From assembly GCA_030620095.1 (NCBI GenBank), contig JAUTXW010000066.1, forward strand, positions 744,001 to 808,000: a stretch of DNA of 64,000 nt, read 5' to 3'. This document shows, piece after piece, positions 49,001 through 55,339 of the stretch. The DNA comes from Kuschelorhynchus macadamiae. Taxonomy: Eukaryota; Arthropoda; Insecta; Coleoptera; Curculionidae. The position numbers and the translations under genes are program-made. The notes beneath the pieces are model-generated. The model was not told where the DNA came from. It did not search any database and worked only from the letters and a program-made list of their open reading frames with translations. Positions within the stretch are counted from its first letter, which is position 1, and every line of letters begins with the position of its first letter.

Positions 49001-52000
49001 CATCATCTTCACTATCGTAGTTTTCCTCGAGAATTTCGTCGAATCTAGCTTTGCGGAAGCAGTTATTGATGGTCATGGATTCGACTTTTTTCCATGCAGC
49101 AACAATCCATGTCAAGGCACTTACAACATTTATGGATTTCTCCAATTGATCGGTAGATTCAGAATACTCCATGGATGACAAAAGTCGCTTGATTAAAAAC
49201 TTTCTGTAGTGGTTTTTAAAAATTTAAATCACGCCCTGGTGCAATGGCTGGCAATGTGATGTCGTATTTGTTAGTAAAAAAATTAGTTTAATATTTTTTA
49301 ACTCCAGCTTTTGGTGAGATGCAGAATTATCCAAAAATAAAAGTACATTTCGGTTTTGCCTTTGCATTTTTCGGTCAAATTTCATCAACCAATCCGACAT
49401 TATATCCTTCGTCATCCATGCTTTCTTGTTATAGTACCATTCAAGTGGCAATTTTTTAACGCTTGATCCTTTAAAACAACGGGGATTTTTACTTTTTCCA
49501 ATCACCAGTGCATTTTCTTTTTCTCCATTCATAGCGGAGCAAAATAAAATAGTTAGTCTCTCATTGGAAGCTTTCCCGCCAGCACATGTTTCGCTTTTTA
49601 AAGAAGACGTTTTATTTGGCAAGGCGAGGAAAAAGGTCCCATTTCATCGGCGTTATAAATGTCTCTCGGTGCGTAGTTTTTGATAATAGCACATAATTTC
49701 TTCTGCCAATCAGTTACCTAAATTAAGTCTACAGCCGCTGCTTCGCCACAGATGAATTTGAAAGAGATATTATAACGTTGACATCCAACCATCATTTGAT
49801 CCTTTAAAACCATCAATGTCTAGATTCTTCCCAATTTCTTGTGCTTTTTTCCTTTATTATGGTATCGGATATTGGAATATTTTTGGAGCGTATTTTACAA
49901 AATCAGTCGTAGACAATTTGGTCTATGGCAGCACCCTCAGTTTTTGCAAGTGTCTTTTTCTCTTTCATGTCCATGGTCTCGGCGAATCGCTTAAGATCGC
50001 TCTTGTTTCTCAAAATATCACTAATTTGAGATTTTCCTACACATGATTTTTCGGCTAATACTCTAATACTAAGTTTGTTTTTTTCCGCGTACTGGATTAT
50101 TTCAACTTTTTCTTGAAGACTCAAAAGCTTTCTTTTGTTTGAAGACATATTGATCGCACCAGAGAAACATCAAAACTAAGATATTAAATTACTTTAAACA
50201 ATAATATTTTTTTTAACTTTCTGTATAGATTTGTCAAACTAATGCTATTTTAGGCGCCGCGCCGCTTATTAGTTCTAAATATTGCCCGATTTCATTATTT
50301 TGTTTTATATCTAAAAAAAAATATTTTTTTTTTACTTTGATTTATAATCAAAGAATTCTTTTTAGACCATAACATTATAAACCAAACCTGGTGTTCTCTT
50401 AAGGGATATTACACTTTTTTTCAAGAGCACACTATTTGTATCAACTGCATATGATATTACGAAATACCGGTCGAGATATTGTTTAAATAGGAAATGAGAT
50501 CATTAGAATAAACAAGATATTGCAACGGTCCAAGAACTGAACCCTACGGAACACCCCGATCAACTATCAATGAACCGCTCCTCATCCCATTTACTAAAAC
50601 ACACTGTTGTCGCCGACTTAAATAAGACTCCATAAGCTTCCATGCCTGTCGTCTAATACCATAACGATGCAGCTTTATAAACAGCAGCTTATGGTTGACC
50701 ATATCGAATGCTCGGGAGAAGTCCGCAAATAAACCAAATACATGAAGTTGTTTATCAATTACATCGACAACTGTCGTCTGGAATTCATAATGGGCACTTT
50801 CAGTACTGCGGGATTCTGTAAACCCACGTTGAGAAACACCAATAATATTATTTTTATTAAAAAAGTAAATTAACTGATGTTTCAAATTCAATTAAAACAA
50901 ACTTATGCCTCTATAATTTGAATAATCATTAGAATTTGCCTTTTTATGTGGTGACATTACACTTGCCCATTTTAATTGTTCAGGGAATATATCATATTGA
51001 GTGGATAAATTTATCAAATATATTAAAAGTTCACACAAAGCAAATCCACACCTTTCCAACAAATTATTTGATATGCCATCATGCATGCGGCATCTGAGTT
51101 TTTTAGGTCTTTAATTAAAGTTAAAAAAATCTTTTTTGCATATGGGTGACAGAAAAAATGTATTTATACAGGGTGGTACACAATTATAAACAAATGTCTT
51201 GTCAATATTATTACGATGGGGTACATGAATAAAATTAATTGGCACGACTTCGCCATTTTCAATCAATTTCGGTACCTTATAAGACTGATTATTATTTTGT
51301 AATGTTGTTATAATTTGCCACATGGCTTTTGATTTGTTGTTTGAGTTTTAAATTATTAATTTTGTTGAGTTTAAGTTTCTCTTTATAAATACTGGTAACT
51401 TGTTGGTAATATTTTTATATCTATTATCTAAAATAACAAAAACATAACAAATTTACTGAGAAATAAATATTTATGCACTCACTTAATGACAAATCTATTG
51501 TGCGTGGGTCAGCAGCTGTCAGCTTAGGTTTTATCCTCCGTGTTTTCCTATAAATTCATAAAAAATGCGTGATGTTGCAACGGATAAAAAAGTGCGATAA
51601 ATTATCATATCTCTGTACTGCAGAGGTAAATCAATGTAAAAAAATTCAAATTCAAAACAAGCAAAACTTTTTATGAAGAATAACTTCTTTTTTTGCTAAA
51701 ATAGATAATAACATTTTTTCCATTTGTAAATTAAAATTACATAGTCCCTGTATAAAAAAGATTGGCCAGTTCCATATCTATATTCATCGTTCGGCAATAT
51801 TTGTGAGTCCTTGAGCCCCAGTGACGGCTCGTCAGGGGCAGCAAGGTCAGCCGGGCCGTACCAGAAAATATACAGGGAAATCTCTCTTTTTAAAAAGTAA
51901 ATATTTTTCAAAAATTAACTTTGCACATTCTAAAAACGCACAAAACCAAAATATAGTTTATTTCCTGGGCACATAGCAAAATAAGTAGGTATTCCTATTA

Positions 52001-53541
52001 CAATTGCTTAAATAACATACAAATAACGCCATTAACAGCAGTCCGTGGGACACCGTCCACAGATGTTCTAATATATTTCTTATAGACGGTGGCTCGGCCA
52101 GCCGATTCCATCATCTCACATGCTAGACTTCAGCTACTAATTCACGCGGTACGTAGTACGTTCGCATACATTCCCATGTTATAACGTTCGTCGTAGCTTA
52201 TATCATCCAATACTGGCCCGTCTCGATGTGGCCGTATCCCCGGAATTTTTCCCAATTGAATTCTACCATTTTTCAGGTACTAATTTTAATTATTATAAAA
52301 TGATACTACTTATTTTTAAATTAATTTCGGTTAGTTCTTGACTTTAATCATGACTAATGATGGTTAATATATTATATTAGCAATTTTTACTCCATGTTAC
52401 ATGTACAAATGTAATTTTTTGGTTTTGCATGTAGCTTTCACTTTGTTTGGCATCTATTTTATTTTCCTCTAGAGGCAAGATACATTCAAATATTAAAAAA
52501 TTAAAATGACTGACTAGAGCGTTTGACTAAATTTTTTTTCTTATTTATTAAATTTTTACTCTAGCCTAGATCTGCTATATATAGGTTAGTAAAGAGTATC
52601 TAAAGTAAATTGAGACAGCGGAAAATTTGGGGTACGCTCAGTTTTCTACACCACGTATATCAAAAAAATTTATTTTTATTCAGTTAATCCGTTTACAAAA
52701 GCATGCTTCACAAAGAAATCGCCGACGGTTGGGGATATTCAGTTTTCATGTTGTCTCAATTGACTTTATATACACTATACCTATCTATAATCATTGAAGA
52801 AATAAACGAAAAAGAATAAAAGACTAGTATTTCAGCATATTTGGACGCGGCACCAATTAACACCACCTTGGCCTCAAGGGAAACCTTTCTAGGGGTGGGG
52901 TTAATTAAAAAAAAAGTTTGTTAAAATATTTTATAATAAATGGTATGAGAACAACATAAATACTTATATTTTTTATCATACTTGTTGTGGCATAAGTAAA
53001 AAAAAACAGCCTCTAATAAATAGTTATAGAATGACGACCAATTTTTTTCCTGCAGCAAATTTACTAATTACATTGTTTATATTTACATCAATACTCTACC
53101 TATGGATATGCAAGAGACCCAATCCAACAAGTCGCTCTTATACTATAGTGTTTCGTAGTTAAGTTTTTAATTGTAAATTTCACGTAAAAATATGTAAATT
53201 ACAAATGATCTTTGACCGGTCTCAGCGTAAAACCACTCTTGAGCCTCGGCCGAACCTAGATTTTAGAGTACGCGCCGTGACTGTTGGACCCCCTAAATAC
53301 GTTACTGAAATGAGCTATACATATCAAAATGACGATTGTTTGTTATTGTTTCAGGAAACACCGATGTACCGACGACCTCATTACCGGTTTCAACACTTCC
53401 TGTGAGCAAAAATTCAGCATAATAAAGGTGGCAATTTACGACCCCACTGAACGTTACGGCATTATTGAGTACCCTTCCTGCTGTAGGTGCTCCTACAAGA
53501 AAGACAAAACTTTTTATCCGCAGGATCAGAATACCAGCTAA
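28042..53541 (+). CDS. spz-like: Spatzle-like cystine-knot Toll ligand, five exons
   Basis: Exons: 28042-28083, 31609-31681, 39663-39848, 44482-44651 and 53355-53541, with GT-AG borders and matching phases except at the exon 4 donor. The protein is a secreted precursor: signal peptide (YILCLVFALA), acidic pro-region, then VQNR|MGSADTENLCEV and the knot. In Drosophila Spatzle, as I recall, cleavage is at VSSR|VGGSDERFLC, with the same distance from Arg to the first Cys. Exon 4 continues IPKTYNNSRGEKKIVIND, RFVQAIEAEK; exon 5 has GFNTSCEQKF and EYPSCCRCSY. The family role is to bind Toll after proteolysis in immunity and dorsoventral patterning. Exon 4 ends in TGA where knot cysteine 2 is expected, so the locus may be a recent pseudogene. 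About 218 residues, introns packed with transposons. Confidence 0.8.
28084..31608 (+). other. Intron 1 of the spz-like gene
   Basis: About 3.5 kb without recognisable coding sequence. It contains the repeat block at 29793-30425; the rest is AT-rich and unassigned. Ends at tttccag (31602-31608). Confidence 0.7.
29793..30425 (+). repeat. GACAGAC interspersed repeat, about three tandem units
   Basis: Units start with atttcactag(g/t)c..ccattttgttc, contain tggattttta...aaattttat, then a t(a)gctat(g/a)cc..gaac(a/t)gacag core rich in gacagac/gaccgac, then gagaaaacatgtttttttggca. Starts fall near 29795, 29958 and 30152. The last unit ends with acaattaaaatacttgtttc and gagggaggtaag. Related copies: 855-928, 36110-36222, 60790-61370 and 61985-62110. 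Family not recognised. Confidence 0.7.
31609..31681 (+). CDS. spz-like: spz-like exon 2
   Basis: Acceptor tttccag, then codons CATSRCLAGSLFIRIMKN and WTFNET, ending with one base (phase 1) at donor GTATGT (31682). Reading is continuous with exon 1 in phase 0. Confidence 0.75.
32690..33650 (-). pseudogene. Mariner-like transposase of MLE-2
   Basis: Minus strand reads ISISDESTFCLNGQVNRHN then MKQVQAQRPPKVNIWCGIVS, frameshifts, RATIEWPIRSPDMTPL and NRPQNIEELQVRIEV. These are the first Asp motif, the IWCGI strand and the RSPDxTPLD-type third motif of mariner transposases. The second Asp region is scrambled by frameshifts, and a foldback sequence interrupts the N-terminal part at 33442-33549. Confidence 0.82.
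33442..33549. repeat. Perfect 34-bp hairpin inside MLE-2
   Basis: Arms 33442-33475 and 33516-33549 are exact inverted repeats (arm begins ataacaaacatagaaaaa; inner end caagtctcggt) with a 40-nt loop. It sits in the mariner N-terminal coding region, so it is a later insertion or local inverted duplication. No target duplication is evident. Confidence 0.92.
33975..34500 (+). pseudogene. GTF2IRD2/ZBED-like hAT transposase fragment (hAT-4 copy 1)
   Basis: Frame 33991-34230 reads LSRRSVVRHIDMMVSDIKKT, LADRLAGFQAFWIALDENT, DLSDIAHKGVLL; then 34206-34502 SGVNLCTDSAPSMVDSRKDF and ILHSIIHQQNLC. SRRTVxRR...ALDESTDxxDxAQL, TDGAPSM, HCIIHQExLC is the run of motifs in GTF2IRD2/ZBED5-type hAT transposases. 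N- and C-terminal parts are absent. Confidence 0.85.
34905..35575 (+). repeat. Tandem satellite, about 121-bp unit, five diverged copies
   Basis: The anchor aaaattcg(t/c)..gcc recurs at 34987, 35111, 35231, 35352 and 35474, a spacing of 120-124 bp. Each unit also contains attttgaatttctaaatatt-like and ttgactaaaatttca words and a cagccaaatct(g)tacaaa word just before the anchor. Units differ by roughly a quarter of positions by eye. Located in intron 2 of the spz-like gene. Confidence 0.85.
35576..36109. other. Unassigned intronic sequence
   Basis: No coding region or recognised repeat. The minus-strand frame 36038-35841 lacks any known motif. Confidence 0.35.
36110..36222 (+). repeat. GACAGAC interspersed repeat, fragment
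   Basis: ttttttagctataccggaac followed by agacctaccgaccgacag, aaaaacatg and gcgggaagtgaaaa matches the 3' half of the family. Ends just left of the Transib target site. Confidence 0.6.
36258..36296 (+). repeat. Transib left end: RSS-like heptamer-23-nonamer
   Basis: CACAGTG at 36258-36264, 23 bp, then ACAAAAATA at 36288-36296. The V(D)J recombination signal consensus is CACAGTG, 12 or 23 bp, ACAAAAACC; this matches the heptamer exactly and seven of nine nonamer bases. Confidence 0.9.
36611..38849 (-). pseudogene. Transib transposase (RAG1-like), two homopolymer frameshifts
   Basis: Predicted exon 1 is 38849-38831 (MDCQAP), donor GTAGGT, a 259-bp intron, acceptor TTTCAG, and exon 2 from 38571 reading CIYIKNADLVDVWITSSHSH. 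A run of nine A (about 38190) shifts the frame into the 38304-37087 ORF: WGFNGSSGHSTYKQKFSND, FTMMDGSVTNILSG, KCIICGATPKQMNHENV, LIVDKPKPGYGSTNDGNTAR. A run of nine T (about 37115) shifts again, then YSWYYMPATVHKVLIHG and IGQLSEDALEARH. These are Transib/RAG1 core motifs with D2 (codon 37476-37474) and E (36862-36860). The first catalytic residue, Asp in WGCDGSS of related elements, is Asn here (37794-37792). Confidence 0.93.
39074..39111 (-). repeat. Transib right end: RSS-like heptamer-22-nonamer
   Basis: Read inward on the minus strand: CACAGTG at 39111-39105, 22 bp, then ACAAAACAA at 39082-39074. Exact heptamer, six of nine nonamer bases. Pairs with the 36258 end. Confidence 0.9.
39150..39330 (+). 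pseudogene. hAT-4 fragment beside the Transib
   Basis: gaacttgaagtttcaaaaat through gaatacggtcgctac is nearly the same as 41365-41536 inside hAT-4 copy 2, coding the region around FRFWETQIMRSKN. A detached piece of the same hAT family. Confidence 0.8.
39335..39600 (-). repeat. Detached MLE-2-type terminal arm
   Basis: ctattactcggaaacggttg, gggtgtttcatttgaaac, tgtgtgccac, accatccctgtatattta and attttacccaataatcgg match the arms of MLE-2 (33860-33960 and, inverted, 32320-32600). No transposase between it and a partner is seen. Confidence 0.7.
39663..39848 (+). CDS. spz-like: spz-like exon 3 (pro-region)
   Basis: Acceptor attttag at 39656-39662. Codes the acidic pro-region NFHDSEIASESNNIEENF, SVTNSEDDHEMNYPYEEIG, KYVDAHPDVKHFLTALKPET, ending one base into a codon at donor GTAAAG (39849). 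Phase 1 on both sides, consistent with exons 2 and 4. A continuous 62-codon frame between two splice consensuses in an AT-rich intronic setting is unlikely by chance. Confidence 0.8.
40390..41930 (+). pseudogene. GTF2IRD2/ZBED-like hAT (hAT-4 copy 2), with promoter
   Basis: Begins near cagtggaacaccactg (40391). A TATA box tatataaa (40581) and TCAACT initiator-like word (40605) precede ATG at 40691, MSGLKKRKVDTECCQF. A BED-like finger follows in another frame: TDEYFFIMHSGKP...NMKRHYFSKHFAQY. The RRSVxRR region is deleted to a short piece at 41055-41150. 41374-41577 codes QLYSHLKVLQTNFRFWETQI, and the C-terminal dimerisation part reads FARKIICTFSSMYKCE then LFSIIKINKNKNCTQLTDVN. Multiple stops and shifts. 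Confidence 0.82.
41988..43875 (-). mobile_element. MLE-3, mariner-like element with long inverted termini
   Basis: Ends cggggtgcgtcaaaaaagt and, at the right, acttttttgacgcaccccg, flanked by TA at 41986-41987 and 43876-43877. Arms of several hundred bp mirror each other (tggaataaagga..gctttcgtaatattgaagat; tatacagga...cctgtat module at 42172-42255 and 43497-43585; ctacaac/atcttt words to about 42370 and 43380). The right arm holds extra sequence (43625-43690). Confidence 0.88.
42970..43260 (-). pseudogene. Mariner-like transposase of MLE-3, C-terminal part
   Basis: Reads FLDANFIQKWIGGSGFIEW then PSRSCDITSLDFFLWGYIKD, CLYTQPPARENKQERI, and IIKRFNMCI at the end. WPxRSxDxTxLDFFLWG is the third-Asp motif of the same mariner group as MLE-1 and MLE-4. 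Upstream of 43240 a decayed piece with the GNHIIGPYF region remains (43330-43390). The first catalytic motif is missing. Confidence 0.85.
43923..44479 (+). repeat. Tandem duplication of the intron 3 end of the spz-like gene
   Basis: 43938-44169 and 44206-44479 are near-identical (aaactgaagtcactcatt ... taacctaaataaaagtcttt, ggtttt). Copy 2 is longer by a short insert around 44390-44450. Copy 2 ends in the true exon 4 acceptor ggttttag; copy 1 ends ggttttgt, so its AG is destroyed or never existed. Confidence 0.95.
44482..44651 (+). CDS. spz-like: spz-like exon 4 (processing site and first knot strand)
   Basis: Acceptor ggttttag, codons DSTPGWVQNRMGSADTENLC, EVTRYLFIPKTYNNSRGEKK, IVINDSRFVQAIEAEK, then TGA at 44649-44651. 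In Spatzle proteins the residue after (I/V)xxE(E/K) is the second knot cysteine (TGY). No GT donor follows within the frame: after TG the sequence is aaatcatac. Either a microdeletion removed the last base of the Cys codon together with the donor GT, or the assembly is wrong here. Confidence 0.8.
45005..45260 (+). pseudogene. Retroelement-type C-terminal fragment
   Basis: Reads TAYLVDVAVPNNKNVLNKY, QEKKAKYAKYLKKYSSIGLV, KVIGLHTNIF. The VDVAVPNxxNxxxKYxEKxxKY pattern is the region after the reverse transcriptase in a widespread insect non-LTR family. Alone here, with no RT next to it. Confidence 0.6.
45846..46045 (+). pseudogene. Truncated transposase start inside the left arm of MLE-4
   Basis: Plus strand reads MPYSEREKQLILEIF, a scrambled bit, then TLEIDEGSDLNILLKVEEK and PNIPIRKISGSLKAS, closely matching residues MPYSEREKRLILETF and MEIDEGSDLNILLKVEEN of the minus-strand ORF. 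It ends at about 46045, where the 3' end of the minus-strand gene begins. Confidence 0.9.
46093..47166 (-). CDS. Mariner-like transposase of MLE-4, first catalytic Asp deleted
   Basis: Intact 357-codon frame; I take the start as MPYSEREKRL at 47166 because the ATG 63 bp upstream lies in arm sequence. It has an N-terminal HTH region, a linker with EIDEGSDLNILLKVEENPN, second Asp in LVFQQDGAPPHCVVLV and third in NWPPNSPDLTPMDAFLWG, 40 residues apart by my count. The first motif reads NVFWTFSTSGMINRKNSR; MLE-1 has IFWTDEAKFSREGITNRR, so four residues including the catalytic Asp appear to be deleted in frame. The frame is therefore open but probably inactive, or could encode a DNA-binding repressor. 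Confidence 0.9.
   Translation of the reverse strand: MPYSEREKRLILETFIKANKSAKLAQRELRVINPRMHIPDKKTFHRIYEKFQQTSSLTRKKRTMEIDEGSDLNILLKVEENPNISIRKISESLREELIDPKNTSYGRIQTTLKNAGYKAFKIRPTTKLTPRHREKRVEFCHAMLEKVNEDEDYLKNVFWTFSTSGMINRKNSRQWATVNPHCYREFQFQGRQTVNVWCAILNNKIIGPHVFEDTLNGNGYMNFLRNELENYMDELPLEQLRNLVFQQDGAPPHCVVLVKDYLNQQFTEWIGKNGTINWPPNSPDLTPMDAFLWGTLKDRVNANNIENREQLKVLIRTEIQILNQEYSQSITAALDRLRRTYIKCIEENGGPVEQFHL
47690..48330 (-). pseudogene. LINE-2, C-terminal part
   Basis: Minus frame 48056-47763 reads YYSIMYSHLLYGIINWSLG, DVTKGFLLQNYIIRIMCTL, CRNCFRQFTLSG: the YFxxFxSxLxYGIxxWG...LQKxxIRI...CRxxF pattern downstream of RT in Jockey/CR1-type elements. 48369-48163 codes LWSKKNCLIINQSKKNFVLF. Continues the RT at 50400-51360 across the Tigger insertion. 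Confidence 0.82.
48332..50165 (-). mobile_element. Tigger/pogo element, right end missing
   Basis: The left end is cagtgaaaccgctcaacaac followed by gacag..., with tccgttgtatatagatgtcc inside, after a TA; this is the Tigger terminal pattern (CAGTGAAACC...TCCGTTxTA). At the other side LINE-2 sequence begins within 20 bp of the start codon, so the right terminal repeat is lost. Confidence 0.88.
48945..50148 (-). pseudogene. Tigger transposase (CENP-B/jerky-like), broken
   Basis: N-terminal CENP-B-type HTH at 50148-49903: MSSNKRKLLSLQEKVEIIQY, KNKLSIRVLAEKSCVGKSQI, SDILRNKSDL. Then decayed sequence with a first Asp motif YNADEMG (about 49640), 49622-49224 with LPNKTSSLKSETCAGGKAS, NVLLFLDNSASH (second Asp), and TSHCQPLHQGVI, where the usual third Asp of QPLDQG is His. 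49181-48945 holds the C-terminal acidic part. Multiple stops. Confidence 0.88.
50195..50390 (-). repeat. Direct duplicate of LINE-2 sequence at the Tigger edge
   Basis: ttaactttctgtatagattt, cattattttgttttatat, ctttgatttataatcaaa and ttctttttagaccataacat also occur at 48110-48330 on the far side of the Tigger in the same orientation. A 200-bp direct repeat is far longer than the TA target duplication of pogo elements. Confidence 0.85.
50391..51360 (-). pseudogene. LINE-2, reverse-transcriptase part
   Basis: Minus strand: KAMWQIITTLQNNNQSYKVP (51323 frame), then SNNLLERCGFALCELLIYLI, FPEQLKWASVMSPHKK, NSNDYSNYRGISL, then NIIGVSQRGFTESRSTESAH, LFADFSRAFDMVNHKLLF, GVP and GSVLGPLQYLVYSND. These are motifs 1-5 of a non-LTR reverse transcriptase in order. 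A stop separates GVP and GSVLGP. Lies in intron 4 of the spz-like gene, antisense. Confidence 0.88.
51819..52270 (+). mobile_element. Solitary hAT end
   Basis: cagtgacggctcgtcaggg at 51819 matches hAT termini in this window (cagtggcggctcgt). It is followed by GC-richer sequence with ggccgtaccagaaaata and, to 52260, caatactggcccgtctcga. No opposite end or coding region found, so the right boundary is a guess. Confidence 0.5.
52271..53354. other. Rest of intron 4 of the spz-like gene
   Basis: AT-rich, no recognised feature. Ends in a good pyrimidine-rich acceptor (tgtttgttattgtttcag) at 53354. The frame 53205-53405 crosses the acceptor and is not a gene. Confidence 0.5.
53355..53541 (+). CDS. 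spz-like: spz-like exon 5 (cystine-knot C-terminus)
   Basis: After the acceptor: KHRCTDDLITGFNTSCEQKF, SIIKVAIYDPTERYGIIE, YPSCCRCSYKKDKTFYPQ, stop TAA at 53539-53541. Cys spacing C-x11-C then SCCxC matches knot cysteines 3-7 of Spatzle (cf. PICKQ...PSCCKC). It starts one base before a codon boundary, so it needs an exon ending two bases into a codon. An AATAAA pair at 53883-53893 is a plausible poly(A) signal. Confidence 0.82.
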
Positions 53542-54116
53542 ATGGAGAAATTTGATTATAGGAATATCTGAAGTGTAGCTTAGAACGTGGTTCATTTTTG
53601 TATATTTTTACTTTTATACTTAACCTATTAAATTTTTTTTTATTAATTGAGACTTTTTATCAATATATTGTAGTTCGGCTCGCACCTACAGGATTTATTA
53701 TTAAACAGAGGAAAAGTGTTAATATAAATGCTTTGGGGTCTCTTCTGAACTCCCAGAAAAATGACTTGCTGTGTATATGGTGTCCAATTTTTGACACTTC
53801 TGCGGGGTATCTGGGTGAATTGGAAATATAATAACTCACAGGGTTTTTTTTACTGATTTGTCCCTGTTGGCATAAATTGAAAATAAAATAAACATTAATT
53901 GAAACAATTGAAAATTCAACAAATAGAAAATCGACCGAGAGTCTCGTTACCTTGGTCTCGATTCTTTGCGTGGTTCGGTCTCGGTTTAAATACCCTAAGA
54001 GATAAGACTGAGAGCATGGCCTCTACAACATGATAGTAAAATATAGTACAACATGGAAATAAAGTATAAATACTACACACACTTATACGACACGAGTAAC
54101 AAACAACAATTAAATT

Positions 54117-55330
54117 TTAAGTAAAATTAAATAATGAATTGTTTGTAATTTCAAAATATTTCGAAACATCGTAAAACGCATGCAACGTGAGATATTTTTT
54201 AATTGCAATTTTAAATGTATGCTTTGAAAGCTCTCTAATGTTTATTGCTAAGACATTATATAAATCAAAATTTAAAGAATTTTTTATAGATTTATTTAAT
54301 CTATATCTGGTCGGTCTAATCGAACTTTCCGATCTTGTACCATAATTATGTATATCCGAATTACGTAGAAATGTATCTACATTTGTGTGTATTTCTATCA
54401 ATTCATGCATTAAAATATATAATGCTGGTAAAGTCAAGATTTTAAGGCTTTTAAAGTGAGCCCTACAGTGGCCACGATTACTCAATCCCACAATCGCCCG
54501 GATAGCCTTTTTGTGTATTTAAAAAATTTGAGTACAACCTTCTTGCGGAAGATAATTTGCCGCGAAGAGATGTTATATGGGGACTCCAACTAAGAGTATC
54601 GTCGAGTGTTAATCCCAGAACCTTACCGCTTTTATGTTCTATGATATCTCTATTTGTTGAAAAAGTTTCCTGCTTTCAACTTTAGACGATTTGCGGAAAC
54701 CAATGGTCAGCCTGAAGGACCAATTGTCTGCTGTCATTTTTTAAACCTTGTATATTTTTATTACTTCAAAATAAGGATGTATCTTCCGCATAACAAACAC
54801 ATTTGTATGAGGATAGGAATGGAAATAGGTCATTCATGTATATAATAAAAAAAGAGGCCCAAGGACGGATCCCTGGGGCACATCACTCTCCAAGATACCA
54901 AATTCTGATATATCATTTCCAAGGCAAACGCACTGCCTCCTTGATGAAAGGTAAGATTCAAGGAAGGTCTAGAGATCTTCCTCTAATACCATAACAATAT
55001 AATTTTTCAAAGAGTAATTTACCCGAAACACTGTCGGAAGCCTTGCTGAGATCACACAAGATGAGAACTACATGTTCTCCTGCTTCAAGGCCCTCGACTA
55101 TGTTCTGCACTATCCTACTAACCGATTGAACTGTGGAATGGCCCCCTCTAAAGCCATATTGCGCGGTTTCAAACAAGTTATTCGACTCAAAAAAGTTTGC
55201 TATATTATCTTTAAGGATAACTTCAAAAACCTTTCCGAAAATTGGTATAATAGATATAGGTCTATAATCACTAGCCTCATTAATGTCGCCCTTCTTAAAG
55301 AAGGGAACAACCCTAGATAGTTAGATAGTC
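54117..55330 (-). pseudogene. LINE-3, non-LTR reverse transcriptase and C-terminus
   Basis: Minus strand from 55310: RLSRVVPFFKKGD, NRPISIIPIFGKVFEV, MFETAQYGFRGGHSTVQSV, VLILCDLSKASDSVSGKLLF, then the catalytic region is lost, LTLDDTLSWSPHI near 54590, and 54491-54117 GLSNRGHCRAHFKSLKILTL, PALYILMHELIEIHTNVDTF, SIRPTRYRLNKSIKNS. Same general layout as LINE-2 but different sequence. Several indels; the FADD box is not recoverable. Confidence 0.85.
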
Positions 55331-55339
55331 ATAGGATGC

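Noticed and set aside
53329..53354. Upstream extension of exon 5 to the ATG at 53329
   Set aside because: This stretch is the polypyrimidine tract and AG of the acceptor, so the ATG is intronic.
53205..53405. 66-residue ORF overlapping spz-like exon 5
   Set aside because: Crosses the splice acceptor in another frame; a shadow of the real exon.
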